From: Streptomyces sioyaensis
GTDB taxonomy: Bacteria > Actinomycetota > Actinomycetes > Streptomycetales > Streptomycetaceae
Length of the DNA stretch: 64,000 bases
Direction of reading: 5' to 3'
NCBI RefSeq assembly: GCF_004122735.1
Contig: NZ_SDIF01000031.1
Location: 1 to 64,000 of the forward strand
Shown: positions 1 through 8,937 of the stretch, piece by piece
Layout of the letters: every line of letters starts with the position of its first letter
Position numbering within the stretch: the stretch's first letter is position 1
Notes under the pieces: model-generated
What the model was told of the DNA's origin: nothing
Seen by the model: the letters and a program-made list of their open reading frames with translations, nothing else
Databases searched by the model: none
Program-made: the position numbers and the translations under genes

Positions 1-36
1 CGCCCGCCCACCCCGACCAGCAGCAAGAGGAGGGAC

Positions 37-2496
37 ATGTCCCGCACGTCCGCACCCCGTTCCCGTGTGGTGGTCATCGGTGCCGGCATCGTCGGCGCCT
101 CTCTCGCCGACGAGCTGACCGCCCGCGGCTGGAGTGATGTCACCGTCCTCGAACAGGGCCCGCTCCCGGCCCCCGGCGGCTCCACCTCGCACGCGCCCGG
201 CCTGGTCTTCCAGACCGGCCCGTCCAAGACCATGACCGAGTTCGCCGCCTACACCGTGCGGAAGTTCGGCTCCCTCGACGTCGACGGGCTGCCCTGCTTC
301 CACCCCGTCGGCGGACTGGAGGTCGCCACCACCGAGGCCCGCTGGGCCGATCTGCACCGCAAGGCCGGACTCGCCGCCTCCTGGGGCGTACGCGGTGAAC
401 TCCTCACCCCGCACCAGTGCAAGCAGCTGTGGCCGATGCTGGACGAGACCCGGCTGCACGGCGGCTTCCACACCCCCGACGACGGCCTGGCCCGGGCAGT
501 GCTCGCCTGCCGCGCCCAGATCGACCGGGCCACCCGGCGCGGCGCACGCTTCCTGGAGCGGCACACCGTCACCGGCATCGAGCGGGCGGACGGCCGGGTC
601 ACCGGCGTGGTCACCGACCGGGGCACCTTCCCCGCCGACCACGTCGTCTCGGCCGCCGGTTTCTGGGGCCCGGTGATCGGCGCGATGGCCGGGGTGGACG
701 TCCCGCTCCTCCCGCTGGCGCACCAGTACGCCACCACCGCACCACTGCCCGAGCTCACCGGCGTCAACGACCCGCGGACCGAGGCGAGCAAGCCGATCCT
801 GCGCTTCCAGGACCGTGATCTCTACTTCCGCGAGCACACCGACCGGCTGGGCATCGGCTCCTACGCCCACCGCCCGATGCCCGTCGACCCCTTCACCGTC
901 CCCGCCTACGACGACGCCCCCACCATGCCGTCGTCGCTGCCCTTCACACCGGACGACTTCGCCCCGAGCTGGCAGGACAGCATCGGGCTGCTGCCCGCGC
1001 TGGCGGACTCCCGGGTGGCCGAGGGCTTCAACGGCGTCTTCTCCTTCACCCCCGACGGCATGCCGGTTCTCGGCGAATCCCGCGAACTGCGCGGATTCTG
1101 GCTCGCCGAGGCGGTCTGGGTCACCCACTCCGCGGGCGTCGCCAAGGCCGTCGCCGAGTGGATGACCGACGGGCGGCCCGCGATCGACATCCACGAGTGC
1201 GACCTCTACCGGTTCGAGGACGCCCAGCGCTCGCCCGCCTACCTCGCCGACCGCGGGGCGCAGAGCTTCATCGAGGTCTATGACGTCATCCATCCGCTGC
1301 AACCCATGGACCAGCCGCGCCCCCTGCGCACCAGCCCCTTCTTCCCCCGGCAGCAGGAACTCGGCGCGTACTTCCTGGAGGGCGGCGGCTGGGAACGCCC
1401 GCACTGGTACGAGGCCAACGCCCCGCTCGCCGAGGGGCTCGAACTCCCCGAGCGCGACGCCTGGTCGGCACGCTACTGGTCGCCGATCGCCGCCGCGGAA
1501 GCCAAGGCGACCCGCGAAAAGGTGGCCCTGTACGACATGACCCCGCTGCGCCGGCTGGAGGTCACCGGACCCGGCGCCCTCGCCTTCCTCCAGCACATGA
1601 CCAGCAACAACCTTGCGAAGAAGCCGGGCGCGGTCACCTACACCCTGCTCCTGGACGAGGCCGGCGGCATCCGCTCCGACCTCACCGTCGCCCGGCTCGC
1701 CCCGGACCGCTTCCAGGTCGGCGCCAACAGCGGAGCCGACCTCGACTGGCTGCTGCGGCACGCCCCCGACGGGGGCGTCCAGGTCCGCGACATCACCTCC
1801 GGCACCTGCTGTATCGGCGTCTGGGGACCGCTGGCCCGCGACCTCGTCCAGCCGCTCACCCGCGACGACTTCTCCCACCAGGCCTTCGGCTACTTCAAGG
1901 CCCGGCACACCCACCTCGGCCACGTCCCGGTCACCGCGATGCGGCTCAGCTACGTCGGCGAGCTCGGATGGGAGCTGTACACCACCGCCGACCTGGGGCT
2001 CCGCCTGTGGGACACGCTCTGGGAGGCCGGGCAGGAGCACGGGGTGATCGCCGCCGGGCGCAGCGCCTTCAACAGCCTCCGCCTGGAGAAGGGGTACCGC
2101 GCCTGGGGCCATGACATGACCACCGAACACACCCCGTACGAGGCCGGCGTCGGCTTCGCGGTCCGCCCCGCCAAGGGCGACTTCGTCGGACGGGCCGCGC
2201 TGGAGGGCAGGAGCGAGGACACGGCAGCGCGCAAGCTCAGCGCGCTCACCCTCGACGACCCCTCGGCCGTCGTGCTGGGCAAGGAACCGGTCTACGTCGA
2301 CGGAGTGCCGGCCGGCTACGTCACCTCCGCCGCCTACGGCTACACGCTCGGCCGCGCGATCGCGTACGCCTGGCTGCCGGCCCGTGCGTCGGTCCCCGGC
2401 ACCCCCGTCCATATCGAGTACTTCGGTGAGAAGATCCCGGCCACCGTCGCCCAGGAGCCGCTCTTCGACCCGCAGATGGAGCGCATCCGCAGGTAG
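37..2496 (+). CDS. Dimethylglycine oxidase/sarcosine dehydrogenase-type flavoprotein with folate-binding GcvT domain
   Basis: Predicted to demethylate dimethylglycine (or sarcosine) in the cytoplasm, passing the methyl carbon to tetrahydrofolate. The 819-residue protein opens with an FAD-binding GxGxxG (residues 15-20, VVVIGAGIVG) and a D-amino-acid-oxidase-like domain to about residue 400. An aminomethyltransferase (GcvT) domain follows (about 430-720), then a GcvT C-terminal barrel. This order and length match dimethylglycine oxidase of Arthrobacter (about 830 residues). An AGGAGG ribosome site precedes the ATG. The next two genes on the strand encode a sarcosine oxidase and a Rieske oxygenase, so the three steps betaine to dimethylglycine to sarcosine to glycine are all represented. 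Whether the substrate is dimethylglycine or sarcosine cannot be settled from sequence. Confidence 0.85.
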   Translation: MSRTSAPRSRVVVIGAGIVGASLADELTARGWSDVTVLEQGPLPAPGGSTSHAPGLVFQTGPSKTMTEFAAYTVRKFGSLDVDGLPCFHPVGGLEVATTEARWADLHRKAGLAASWGVRGELLTPHQCKQLWPMLDETRLHGGFHTPDDGLARAVLACRAQIDRATRRGARFLERHTVTGIERADGRVTGVVTDRGTFPADHVVSAAGFWGPVIGAMAGVDVPLLPLAHQYATTAPLPELTGVNDPRTEASKPILRFQDRDLYFREHTDRLGIGSYAHRPMPVDPFTVPAYDDAPTMPSSLPFTPDDFAPSWQDSIGLLPALADSRVAEGFNGVFSFTPDGMPVLGESRELRGFWLAEAVWVTHSAGVAKAVAEWMTDGRPAIDIHECDLYRFEDAQRSPAYLADRGAQSFIEVYDVIHPLQPMDQPRPLRTSPFFPRQQELGAYFLEGGGWERPHWYEANAPLAEGLELPERDAWSARYWSPIAAAEAKATREKVALYDMTPLRRLEVTGPGALAFLQHMTSNNLAKKPGAVTYTLLLDEAGGIRSDLTVARLAPDRFQVGANSGADLDWLLRHAPDGGVQVRDITSGTCCIGVWGPLARDLVQPLTRDDFSHQAFGYFKARHTHLGHVPVTAMRLSYVGELGWELYTTADLGLRLWDTLWEAGQEHGVIAAGRSAFNSLRLEKGYRAWGHDMTTEHTPYEAGVGFAVRPAKGDFVGRAALEGRSEDTAARKLSALTLDDPSAVVLGKEPVYVDGVPAGYVTSAAYGYTLGRAIAYAWLPARASVPGTPVHIEYFGEKIPATVAQEPLFDPQMERIRR

Positions 2497-2570
2497 GAAC
2501 GGCCGGTGCGGCGAGCCGCCCGCACTCCCCGTACGCAGCACCGCACCCCGTACGCAGAAGGAGCAACCGC

Positions 2571-3731
2571 ATGGCTCCCACCTACGACGTCATCGTCCTC
2601 GGCCTCGGTGGCATGGGCAGCGCCGCCGCCCACCATCTCGCCGCCCGCGGCGCCCGGGTCCTGGGCCTGGAGAAGTTCGGCCCGGTGCACAATCGAGGCT
2701 CCAGCCACGGTGGTTCCCGTGTCACCCGGCAGTCCTACTTCGAGGACCCCGCCTATGTACCGCTGCTGCTGCGCTCGTACGAGCTGTACGAGAAGCTGGA
2801 GCGGGACACCGGCCGGGAGATCGCCACCCTCTGCGGCGGGGTGATGGTCGGCCGCCCCGACAGCCGTACGGTGCGCGGCAGCCTGGAGTCCGCCCGGCAG
2901 TGGGACCTGCCGCACGAGATGCTGGACGCCGGGGAGATCCGCCGCCGCTTCCCGACGCTCACCCCGGCCGACGACGAGGTGGCCCTGTACGAGGAGCGGG
3001 CGGGTCTGGTCCGGCCGGAGTACACCGTGGCCGCCCATGTCCAGCTCGCCGGCCAGGACGGCGCCGAGCTGCACTTCGAGGAGCCGGTCACCCGCTGGGA
3101 GGAGCTGCCCGGCGGCACCGGGGTCCGGGTCCACACCCCCGAAAACTCCTACACCGCGGGCCAGTTGGTGATCTGCCCGGGTGCCTGGGCGCCCCGGCTG
3201 CTCACCGACCTCGGCGTCCCGTTCACCATCGAACGGCAGGTCATGTACTGGTTCGCCCCCGAGGGCGGCACCGCGCCCTTCGTCGCGGACCGGCACCCGA
3301 TCTACATCTGGGAGGACGACCGGGGCGTCCAGATCTACGGTTTCCCGTCGATCGACGGCCCCGGCGGCGGCGCCAAGGTCGCCTTCTTCCGCAAGGGCAC
3401 CGTCTGCACCCCCGAGACCATCGAACGCACCGTGCACGACGACGAGGTACGGGCCATGGCCGCGCAGCTCGCCCCGCGGCTGCCCACCCTCCCCGGCCGC
3501 TTCCTCAAGGCCGCCACCTGCATGTACTCCAACACCCCCGATGAACACTTCGTGATCACCCGGCATCCCGCGCACCCGGAGACCGTGACCGTCGCCTGCG
3601 GATTCTCCGGCCACGGCTTCAAGTTCGTGCCCGTGGTCGGCGAGATCGTCGCCGATCTCGCGCTGACCGGTGCCACCGCGCATCCCATCGAGCTGTTCGA
3701 CCCCCGCCGGCCCGTCGCCGCGGCCGTCTGA
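2571..3731 (+). CDS. Monomeric sarcosine oxidase/N-methyltryptophan oxidase family (MSOX type)
   Basis: Predicted to oxidise sarcosine to glycine, formaldehyde and hydrogen peroxide. The 386-residue length fits monomeric sarcosine oxidase. The N-terminal Rossmann motif is GLGGMG (residues 11-16). The SSHGGSRVTRQ stretch carries the His/Arg pair of the MSOX active site. Cys317 in the TCMYSNTPDEHF segment aligns with the cysteine that binds FAD covalently in MSOX. An AAGGAG ribosome site lies before the ATG, and the gene sits 74 bp after the preceding flavoprotein gene and 11 bp before the Rieske gene, so one transcript is likely. Related N-methyl amino acid oxidases look alike, but the context favours sarcosine. 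Confidence 0.85.
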   Translation: MAPTYDVIVLGLGGMGSAAAHHLAARGARVLGLEKFGPVHNRGSSHGGSRVTRQSYFEDPAYVPLLLRSYELYEKLERDTGREIATLCGGVMVGRPDSRTVRGSLESARQWDLPHEMLDAGEIRRRFPTLTPADDEVALYEERAGLVRPEYTVAAHVQLAGQDGAELHFEEPVTRWEELPGGTGVRVHTPENSYTAGQLVICPGAWAPRLLTDLGVPFTIERQVMYWFAPEGGTAPFVADRHPIYIWEDDRGVQIYGFPSIDGPGGGAKVAFFRKGTVCTPETIERTVHDDEVRAMAAQLAPRLPTLPGRFLKAATCMYSNTPDEHFVITRHPAHPETVTVACGFSGHGFKFVPVVGEIVADLALTGATAHPIELFDPRRPVAAAV

Positions 3732-3742
3732 GGAGACCGGAT

Positions 3743-4909
3743 ATGACGACCACACCCACCCAGTCCGCGCCGGCCGCGGCCACCGCCCCCGCGACCACGC
3801 CCAGCCTGCTCGCCACCCTCGCCGGCCACCACTACACCGACCCGGAGATCTTCCGCCAGGAACAGGAGAAGATCTTCGAGCGCCTGTGGTTCTGCGCGGT
3901 CCGCAGCGCCGACCTGGACAAGCCCGGCGCCTTCCGCACGGTCCGGATCGGCCGGGAGAGCGTACTGATCACCCGCAACCGCTCCGGCGCACTGCGCGCC
4001 TTCCTCAACATCTGCCGGCACCGCGGCGCGCAGCTGTGCACCGAGGAGTCCGGCGAGGTCCGCCGCACCCTCCAGTGCCCCTACCACGCCTGGACCTACG
4101 ACCTCGACGGCCGCCTGGTGGCCGCCCCAAACCTGCAGAAGATGCCGGACGTCGACCGCACCGAGCGCGGTCTGGTCACCGTCCCGCTGCGGGAGTGGCT
4201 CGGCTACGCCTGGGTGTGTCTGGCCGACGAACCCCCGTCCTTCGAGGACACCGTGATCGGTGCGGCCATCGAGCGGCTGGGGGACACCGCCTCCCTCGAC
4301 CGCTACCGCACCGAAGGCCTCGCCCTCGGCAAGCGCGTCACCTATGACGTGCACGCCAACTGGAAGCTCATCATCGAGAACTTCATGGAGTGCTACCACT
4401 GCGCCACCATCCACCCCGAACTCACCGAGGTGCTCCCGGAGTTCGCCGACGGCTTCGCCGCCCAGTACTACGTGGGACACGGTGCGGCGTTCGCCGAGGA
4501 AGCCACCGGGTTCACCGTGGACGGCACCGAGGGCTTCGGCCGGCTCCCCGGCATCGAGGACACCCAGGACCGCCGGTACTACGCGATCACCGTCCGGCCG
4601 CAGGTCTTCGTCAACCTCGTCCCGGACCATGTCATCGTCCACCGGATGTTCCCGATGGCGCCCGACCGCACCGTCGTCGAATGCGACTGGCTGTATCTGC
4701 CCGAGGTCGTCGACTCCGGTGCCGATGTCTCCAAGTCCGTCGAGCTCTTCCACCGGGTCAACGCCCAGGACTTCGCCGCCTGCGAGCGCACCCAGCCGGC
4801 CATGAGCTCCCGTGCGTACCGCGCCGGCGGGGTGCTGGTGCCCAGCGAGCACCACATCGGCGCCTTCCACCGGTGGGTGACCGACTGTCTGGCGGGGGAG
4901 GGAGCCTGA
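3743..4909 (+). CDS. Rieske non-heme iron oxygenase, glycine betaine monooxygenase (GbcA-like) alpha subunit
   Basis: Likely catalyses the first demethylation of glycine betaine or a similar quaternary amine. The Rieske [2Fe-2S] ligands are C91-x-H93 and C112-xx-H115. The mononuclear iron site is the NFMECYHCATIHPE segment with H219 and H224, and an Asp near the C-terminus (VNAQDF) is the probable third ligand. Length (388 residues) and the choline monooxygenase/GbcA style of the motifs fit. A GAGGAG ribosome site precedes the ATG. The next gene is convergent and unrelated, so the ferredoxin-reductase partner (GbcB) that such oxygenases need is not in this window. Stachydrine or carnitine demethylases are alternatives, but the two downstream-acting demethylases beside it argue for betaine. 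Confidence 0.8.
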   Translation: MTTTPTQSAPAAATAPATTPSLLATLAGHHYTDPEIFRQEQEKIFERLWFCAVRSADLDKPGAFRTVRIGRESVLITRNRSGALRAFLNICRHRGAQLCTEESGEVRRTLQCPYHAWTYDLDGRLVAAPNLQKMPDVDRTERGLVTVPLREWLGYAWVCLADEPPSFEDTVIGAAIERLGDTASLDRYRTEGLALGKRVTYDVHANWKLIIENFMECYHCATIHPELTEVLPEFADGFAAQYYVGHGAAFAEEATGFTVDGTEGFGRLPGIEDTQDRRYYAITVRPQVFVNLVPDHVIVHRMFPMAPDRTVVECDWLYLPEVVDSGADVSKSVELFHRVNAQDFAACERTQPAMSSRAYRAGGVLVPSEHHIGAFHRWVTDCLAGEGA

Positions 4910-4971
4910 CCCGCGGCGGGTATCCCGCCTCGCTCCGGGCGGACCCGGGGCCGCCGCTCCCGCGGTGGCCC

Positions 4972-6945
4972 CTACCGTGCGGCCGCCGCCCGGCGCCAGG
5001 CCGCGGTGCGCAGCAGCCGCAGCCCGTTGAGGCCGACGAGGACGGTGGAGCCCTCATGGCCGAGGACGCCCAGGGGCAGCGGGAGTTCACCGGCCAGGTC
5101 CCACACCACCAGACCCGAGAGGAACACCGAGGCGAGGAACAGGTTCTGGACCACCAGTCGGCGGGCCTCCCGCGACAGCGCGATCACGGCCGGTACGGCG
5201 GCGAGTTCATCCCGGACCACCACCGCGTCCGCGGTGTCCACGGCGAGGTCGGAGCCCGCCCGGCCCATGGCGATCCCGGTGTGCGCGGCGGCCAGCGCCG
5301 GGGCGTCGTTCACCCCGTCGCCCACCACCAGCACCCGCCGCCCGGCCGCTTCCTCCGCGCGGACGGCGGCTGCCTTGTCCTGGGGCAGCAGCCCGGCACG
5401 TACGTCCGTGATGCCGACGGCCGCGGCGAGGCGGGCCGCGGCCCGCGGGTTGTCCCCGGTGAGCAGCGTCGGCGTCCGGCCGGTGAGCGTGTCGAGCCGG
5501 GCGACGGTGGCCGCCGCGTCCGGGCGTTGCCGGTCGGCGATGCCCAGCACCCCGGCCGGCACACCGTCGGCCAGCACGAGGACGGCGGTGTGCCCGGCCG
5601 CCTCCCACTCCGCGACCAGGGCGCGGGCCGCCGCCGCGGCCGGATGGCCGGCGGGCAGCAGCCGGGCCGGGGCGCCGACCGCGATCCGGGTGCCGTCGAC
5701 GGTGGCCCGTACGCCGGTGCCGGGGGTGGCGGCGAACTCCTCGGCGGCCGGCAGGGACAGCCCGCGGGCGCGGGCGGCCGCCACGATCGCGCGGGCCAGC
5801 GGGTGTTCGCTGCCGTGTTCCGCCGCGGCCGCCACGGTCAGCAGGGTCTCCTCGGTCCACCCCGGGCCGGGCAGCGGCCGGACGGCGGTCAGGTGCGGGG
5901 TGCCCGCGGTCAGGGTTCCCGTCTTGTCCAGGGCGACGGCGTCCACCTGGCCGAGGCGTTCCATGACGACGGCCGACTTGACCAGCACACCGTGCCGCCC
6001 GGCGGTGGCGATGGCCGACAGCAGCGGCGGCATGGTCGCCAGCACCACCGCGCACGGTGAGGCGACGATCATGAAGGTCATGGCCCGCAGCAGGGCGCGC
6101 TCAAGATCCGCGCCACAGAGCAGCGGGACGCCGAACACCGCCAGGGTGAGGGCCACCATGCCGAGCGCATAGCGCTGTTCGACCTTCTCGATGAACAGCT
6201 GGGTGGGCGCCTTGGTCCCGGAGGCCTCGGCGACCATGGCCACGATCCGGGCGATGACGAAGGCGCCGGCGTCGCGCTCGACCTCGATCCGCAGGGCGCC
6301 CGTGCCGTTGCGGGTGCCGGCGAACACCTCGTCACCGCACTCCTTGAGCACCGGCAGCGGCTCACCGGTGATGGTGGCCTGGTCGACCTCGCTGGCGCCG
6401 TGCCGTACCCGGCCGTCCGCGCCGATCCGCTCGCCGGGGCGGACCAGGACGAGGTCGCCCACGACCAGGTCCGCGGTGGCCACCGTCTCCTCGCTGCCGT
6501 CGTCGGCCAGCCGGGTCGCGGTGCCCGGGGCGAGGTCGAGCAGACCGCGCACCGAGTCCTGGGTACGGGCAGTGGCCAGCGCCTCCAGGGCGCCGGAGCC
6601 GGCGAAGATGACGATCAGCAGCGCCCCGTCCCGCACCTGACCGATCGCGGCCGCACCGAGGGCGGCGACGACCATCAGCAGGTCGACGTCCAGGGTTTTC
6701 TCCCGCAGCGCCCGCAGCCCCGACCAGGCCGGCTCCCAGCCGCCCGTCACATAGGTGAGGACGTAGAGCGGTGCCCAGAATCCGGCCGGTGCGCCGGTGA
6801 GTTGCAGCGGCAGTGCGACCAGGAACGCGACGGTGGCCGCGGCCGCCCAGCGGGCCTCGGCCAGGGCGAGGACCCGGGTGCGCCGCGGGGCGCCGGGGCG
6901 GGCGGCGGGCGCCCGGAGCGGACGCTGGAGTACGGCAGCAGGCAT
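4972..6945 (-). CDS. P1B-4-type metal-transporting ATPase (CtpJ/CtpD/CoaT-like Co/Ni/Fe exporter)
   Basis: A membrane P-type ATPase that pumps a transition metal out of the cell. It has the TGEP actuator motif, the phosphorylation site DKTGTLT, the EHPLA nucleotide-binding motif and GDGVNDAP. The metal-binding helix reads ASPCAVV, so this is the SPC class (P1B-4), not the CPC class. The last membrane segment contains HEGSTVLVGLNGLRLL, the P1B-4 signature. There is no N-terminal heavy-metal domain, which is also usual for this class. The ATG at 6945 (657 residues) is chosen because AAGGG lies 10 bases upstream; a TTG 57 bases earlier has no such site. It is divergent from an NmtR-type sensor, as ctpJ is in Mycobacterium. 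Confidence 0.85.
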   Translation of the reverse strand: MPAAVLQRPLRAPAARPGAPRRTRVLALAEARWAAAATVAFLVALPLQLTGAPAGFWAPLYVLTYVTGGWEPAWSGLRALREKTLDVDLLMVVAALGAAAIGQVRDGALLIVIFAGSGALEALATARTQDSVRGLLDLAPGTATRLADDGSEETVATADLVVGDLVLVRPGERIGADGRVRHGASEVDQATITGEPLPVLKECGDEVFAGTRNGTGALRIEVERDAGAFVIARIVAMVAEASGTKAPTQLFIEKVEQRYALGMVALTLAVFGVPLLCGADLERALLRAMTFMIVASPCAVVLATMPPLLSAIATAGRHGVLVKSAVVMERLGQVDAVALDKTGTLTAGTPHLTAVRPLPGPGWTEETLLTVAAAAEHGSEHPLARAIVAAARARGLSLPAAEEFAATPGTGVRATVDGTRIAVGAPARLLPAGHPAAAAARALVAEWEAAGHTAVLVLADGVPAGVLGIADRQRPDAAATVARLDTLTGRTPTLLTGDNPRAAARLAAAVGITDVRAGLLPQDKAAAVRAEEAAGRRVLVVGDGVNDAPALAAAHTGIAMGRAGSDLAVDTADAVVVRDELAAVPAVIALSREARRLVVQNLFLASVFLSGLVVWDLAGELPLPLGVLGHEGSTVLVGLNGLRLLRTAAWRRAAAAR

Positions 6946-7002
6946 GGCAGAACGACCCTTCACGGGCGGGGAACCGGCAGGGTCACCACCGTACCGGAAC
7001 AA

Positions 7003-7018
7003 ATGAAGAGGTCTTCAT
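7003..7018. promoter_or_regulatory. ArsR/SmtB-family operator
   Basis: ATGAAGA-GG-TCTTCAT is a perfect inverted repeat with 7-bp arms. It contains the TGAA-N6-TTCA core typical of ArsR/SmtB metal-sensor operators. It sits in the divergent region between the metal ATPase and the NmtR-like gene, 22 bases before the regulator's ATG. A TAGGAT hexamer at 7029-7034 could be the -10 box of the regulator. That would start transcription at or next to the ATG, giving a leaderless message. The operator would then cover the -35 region. Confidence 0.8.
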
Positions 7019-7040
7019 CTGTCGTCGTTAGGATGGCCCT

Positions 7041-7421
7041 ATGGGCCACGGAATGGATGACCACCGCACCACCACCCGCGAAAGACTGGACGCGGTGGGA
7101 GCCGATGATGTCGCCGCGACCCTCCAGGCCCTGTCGACCCCCTCCCGGCTGCGCATCCTCGCCCGCCTCCAGGAGGGCCCCTGCGCGGTCGGCGATCTCG
7201 CCGCCGCGGTCGGGATGGAGCAGTCCGCCTGCTCCCACCAGCTCCGGCTGCTGCGCAATCTCGGCCTGGTCACCGGCGAACGCAACGGCCGCTCGATCGT
7301 CTACGCGCTCTACGACCACCACGTCGCCGAACTCCTCGACCAGGCGCTCTTCCACGTCGAGCATCTGCGGCTCGGCCTCCATGACGCTCCATCAGGAAGG
7401 GTGGACACCGCGGGTCGTTGA
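7041..7421 (+). CDS. nmtR: Ni(II)/Co(II)-sensing ArsR/SmtB repressor, NmtR type
   Basis: Small winged-helix repressor (126 residues) that should leave its operator when nickel or cobalt binds. It matches Mycobacterium NmtR closely. It starts MGHG (NmtR uses Gly2 and His3 as ligands). The recognition helix region is EQSACSHQLRLLRNLGLV. The C-terminal helix has D92, H94, H105 and H108 in the spacing of NmtR ligands Asp91, His93, His104 and His107. The divergent P1B-4 exporter and the palindrome at 7003-7018 complete the classic pair. The C-terminal tail after residue 114 looks disordered. Confidence 0.88.
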   Translation: MGHGMDDHRTTTRERLDAVGADDVAATLQALSTPSRLRILARLQEGPCAVGDLAAAVGMEQSACSHQLRLLRNLGLVTGERNGRSIVYALYDHHVAELLDQALFHVEHLRLGLHDAPSGRVDTAGR

Positions 7422-7502
7422 CCAGCGCCCACCGTGTAGCCTTCGCATGCAGGCGATATGCGGTATCCCGTGGCGGGATGTCACGAGTGGGGAGAGCGGG
7501 CG

Positions 7503-8129
7503 ATGCAGTCGGGGCGCGAGAAGGCCTACGCCTATCTCAAGGAGAGTGTGCTGACCGACCCGGCCATGCAGGACCGCTTCCTGTCCGAGCAGGAGATCGC
7601 GGACCGGATCGGCGTCTCCCGCACCCCGATCCGGGAAGCGCTGCTGCTGCTCGCCGCCGAGGATCTGGTGCGGCTGGTGCCCAAGCGCGGGGCGCACATC
7701 GCCCCGCTGTCCGGCCGTGAGATCGGCGAACTGATGGAGATGCGCGGTCTGATCGAGCGCTTCGCCGCACAGTGCACGACGGAGCGGGGCACCGCACCCG
7801 TCGAGGAGATGGCCGGCATCCTGGACCGGCAGGAAGCGCTGCGTGGCGAGGACGGCGCCAAGGAGTTCCTCGACGCCGACCACCGCTTCCACGCCACCCT
7901 CGTCGCCGCCGTCGGCAACACCCTGATGAGCCGTCAGCACGACGCGCTGCGCAGCCGTCAGATCAGGGCCGGCGTGACCGCCCACTACCGCCCCGGTCAC
8001 CGCCACGACGAGGTGCTCGCCGAACACCGGAAGATCCTCGACGGGTTGGCGGCCGGGGACGCCGCGGCCGCCTGCGCGGCCATCGACAGCCACCTCCAGG
8101 CGACCCGGCGCAGCCTCCTGACCGCGTGA
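7503..8129 (+). CDS. GntR-family transcriptional regulator with FCD domain
   Basis: Cytoplasmic DNA-binding regulator of 208 residues. The N-terminal winged helix contains LSEQEIADRIGVSRTPIREAL, the GntR signature. The C-terminal helical FCD domain includes DADHRFHATLVAAVGN, whose Asp/His residues usually bind a metal and shape the ligand pocket. The ATG at 7503 is preceded by GGGGAG; a start 45 bases earlier lacks a ribosome site. It is convergent with the amidase gene downstream. The upstream GATA-N5-TATC sequence at 7454-7466 might be an operator but is weak. Its target cannot be read from sequence. Confidence 0.85.
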   Translation: MQSGREKAYAYLKESVLTDPAMQDRFLSEQEIADRIGVSRTPIREALLLLAAEDLVRLVPKRGAHIAPLSGREIGELMEMRGLIERFAAQCTTERGTAPVEEMAGILDRQEALRGEDGAKEFLDADHRFHATLVAAVGNTLMSRQHDALRSRQIRAGVTAHYRPGHRHDEVLAEHRKILDGLAAGDAAAACAAIDSHLQATRRSLLTA

Positions 8130-8142
8130 CCGGGGCCGGGCG

Positions 8143-8937
8143 CTACAGCCGCCGGTTGTCCAGCACCGCCACGGCCCGCCGTACCCGGAGCGCCTCCTCG
8201 GCGTCCACCTCCCCGACGAGCAGGTCCGGCGCGGCGCCCAGTTGGGCGCGTACGGTCCCGTCGGGGCCGATCAGCGCGCTGTTCCCGACCCCGCTCGGCG
8301 TCTTGGTCGGCGCCTCCGGATCGGCCTCGGGGTCCGGGGCGGACTGATCGACGGCCGCGACCCAGACCGTCGCGTCCAGGGCGCGGGCCCGCACCAGCAG
8401 ATCCCACTGGGCACGCTTGCCCGGCCCCGCGCCCCACGAGGCGGGCAGGACGGACACCGTCGCCCCGGCGTCCGCGTGCGCCCGGAACAGCTCGGGAAAG
8501 CGCAGGTCGTAACACGTCGCCAGCCCCACCCGGACCCCGTCGACGTCGATGGTCACGACCCGGCTGCCCGCCGCGACCGTGTCGGACTCCCGGAAGCCGA
8601 ACGCGTCATACAGATGGATCTTGTCGTAGGACTCCTCGACCCCGGGCCCGGTCGCCAGCAGGGTGTTCGCGACCCGCCCGTCGGCAGCAGGGGTGAACAT
8701 GCCCGCGATCACCGTCACCCCCGTTTCCCGGGCCACTGCCCGCACCCCCTCCGCCCATGGCCCGTCCAGCGGCTCGGCCACCGCTCCGAGCGAAGCCCCG
8801 AACCGCACCATGGCCGCCTCGGGAAGGACCGCCAGCCGGGCCCCCTCGCGCGCCGCATGGCGGACGTGGTCCTGCACCTCCGCCAGGTTCTGCTTCGGAT
8901 CGGTCGATGCCGTCATCTGGCACAACGCGATACGCAT
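8143..8937 (-). CDS. Carbon-nitrogen hydrolase (nitrilase superfamily), deaminated-glutathione-amidase-like
   Basis: Predicted cytoplasmic amidase of 264 residues. The nitrilase catalytic triad is complete: Glu40 (AVLPEA), Lys106 (YDKIHLYD) and Cys142 (ATCYDLRFPE). The sequence pattern around Lys and Cys resembles Nit1/NIT2-type omega-amidases and deaminated glutathione amidases, which act as metabolite repair enzymes. The start is supported by a purine-rich GGAAGAGAGAG region. It is monocistronic, convergent with the GntR regulator and followed upstream by a 380-bp gene-free stretch. The precise substrate is not determinable. Confidence 0.85.
   Translation of the reverse strand: MRIALCQMTASTDPKQNLAEVQDHVRHAAREGARLAVLPEAAMVRFGASLGAVAEPLDGPWAEGVRAVARETGVTVIAGMFTPAADGRVANTLLATGPGVEESYDKIHLYDAFGFRESDTVAAGSRVVTIDVDGVRVGLATCYDLRFPELFRAHADAGATVSVLPASWGAGPGKRAQWDLLVRARALDATVWVAAVDQSAPDPEADPEAPTKTPSGVGNSALIGPDGTVRAQLGAAPDLLVGEVDAEEALRVRRAVAVLDNRRL

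Noticed and set aside
7454..7466. GATA-N5-TATC before the GntR gene as its operator
   Set aside because: The arms are only four bases long and such sequences occur by chance; it is mentioned with the gene but not listed as a site.
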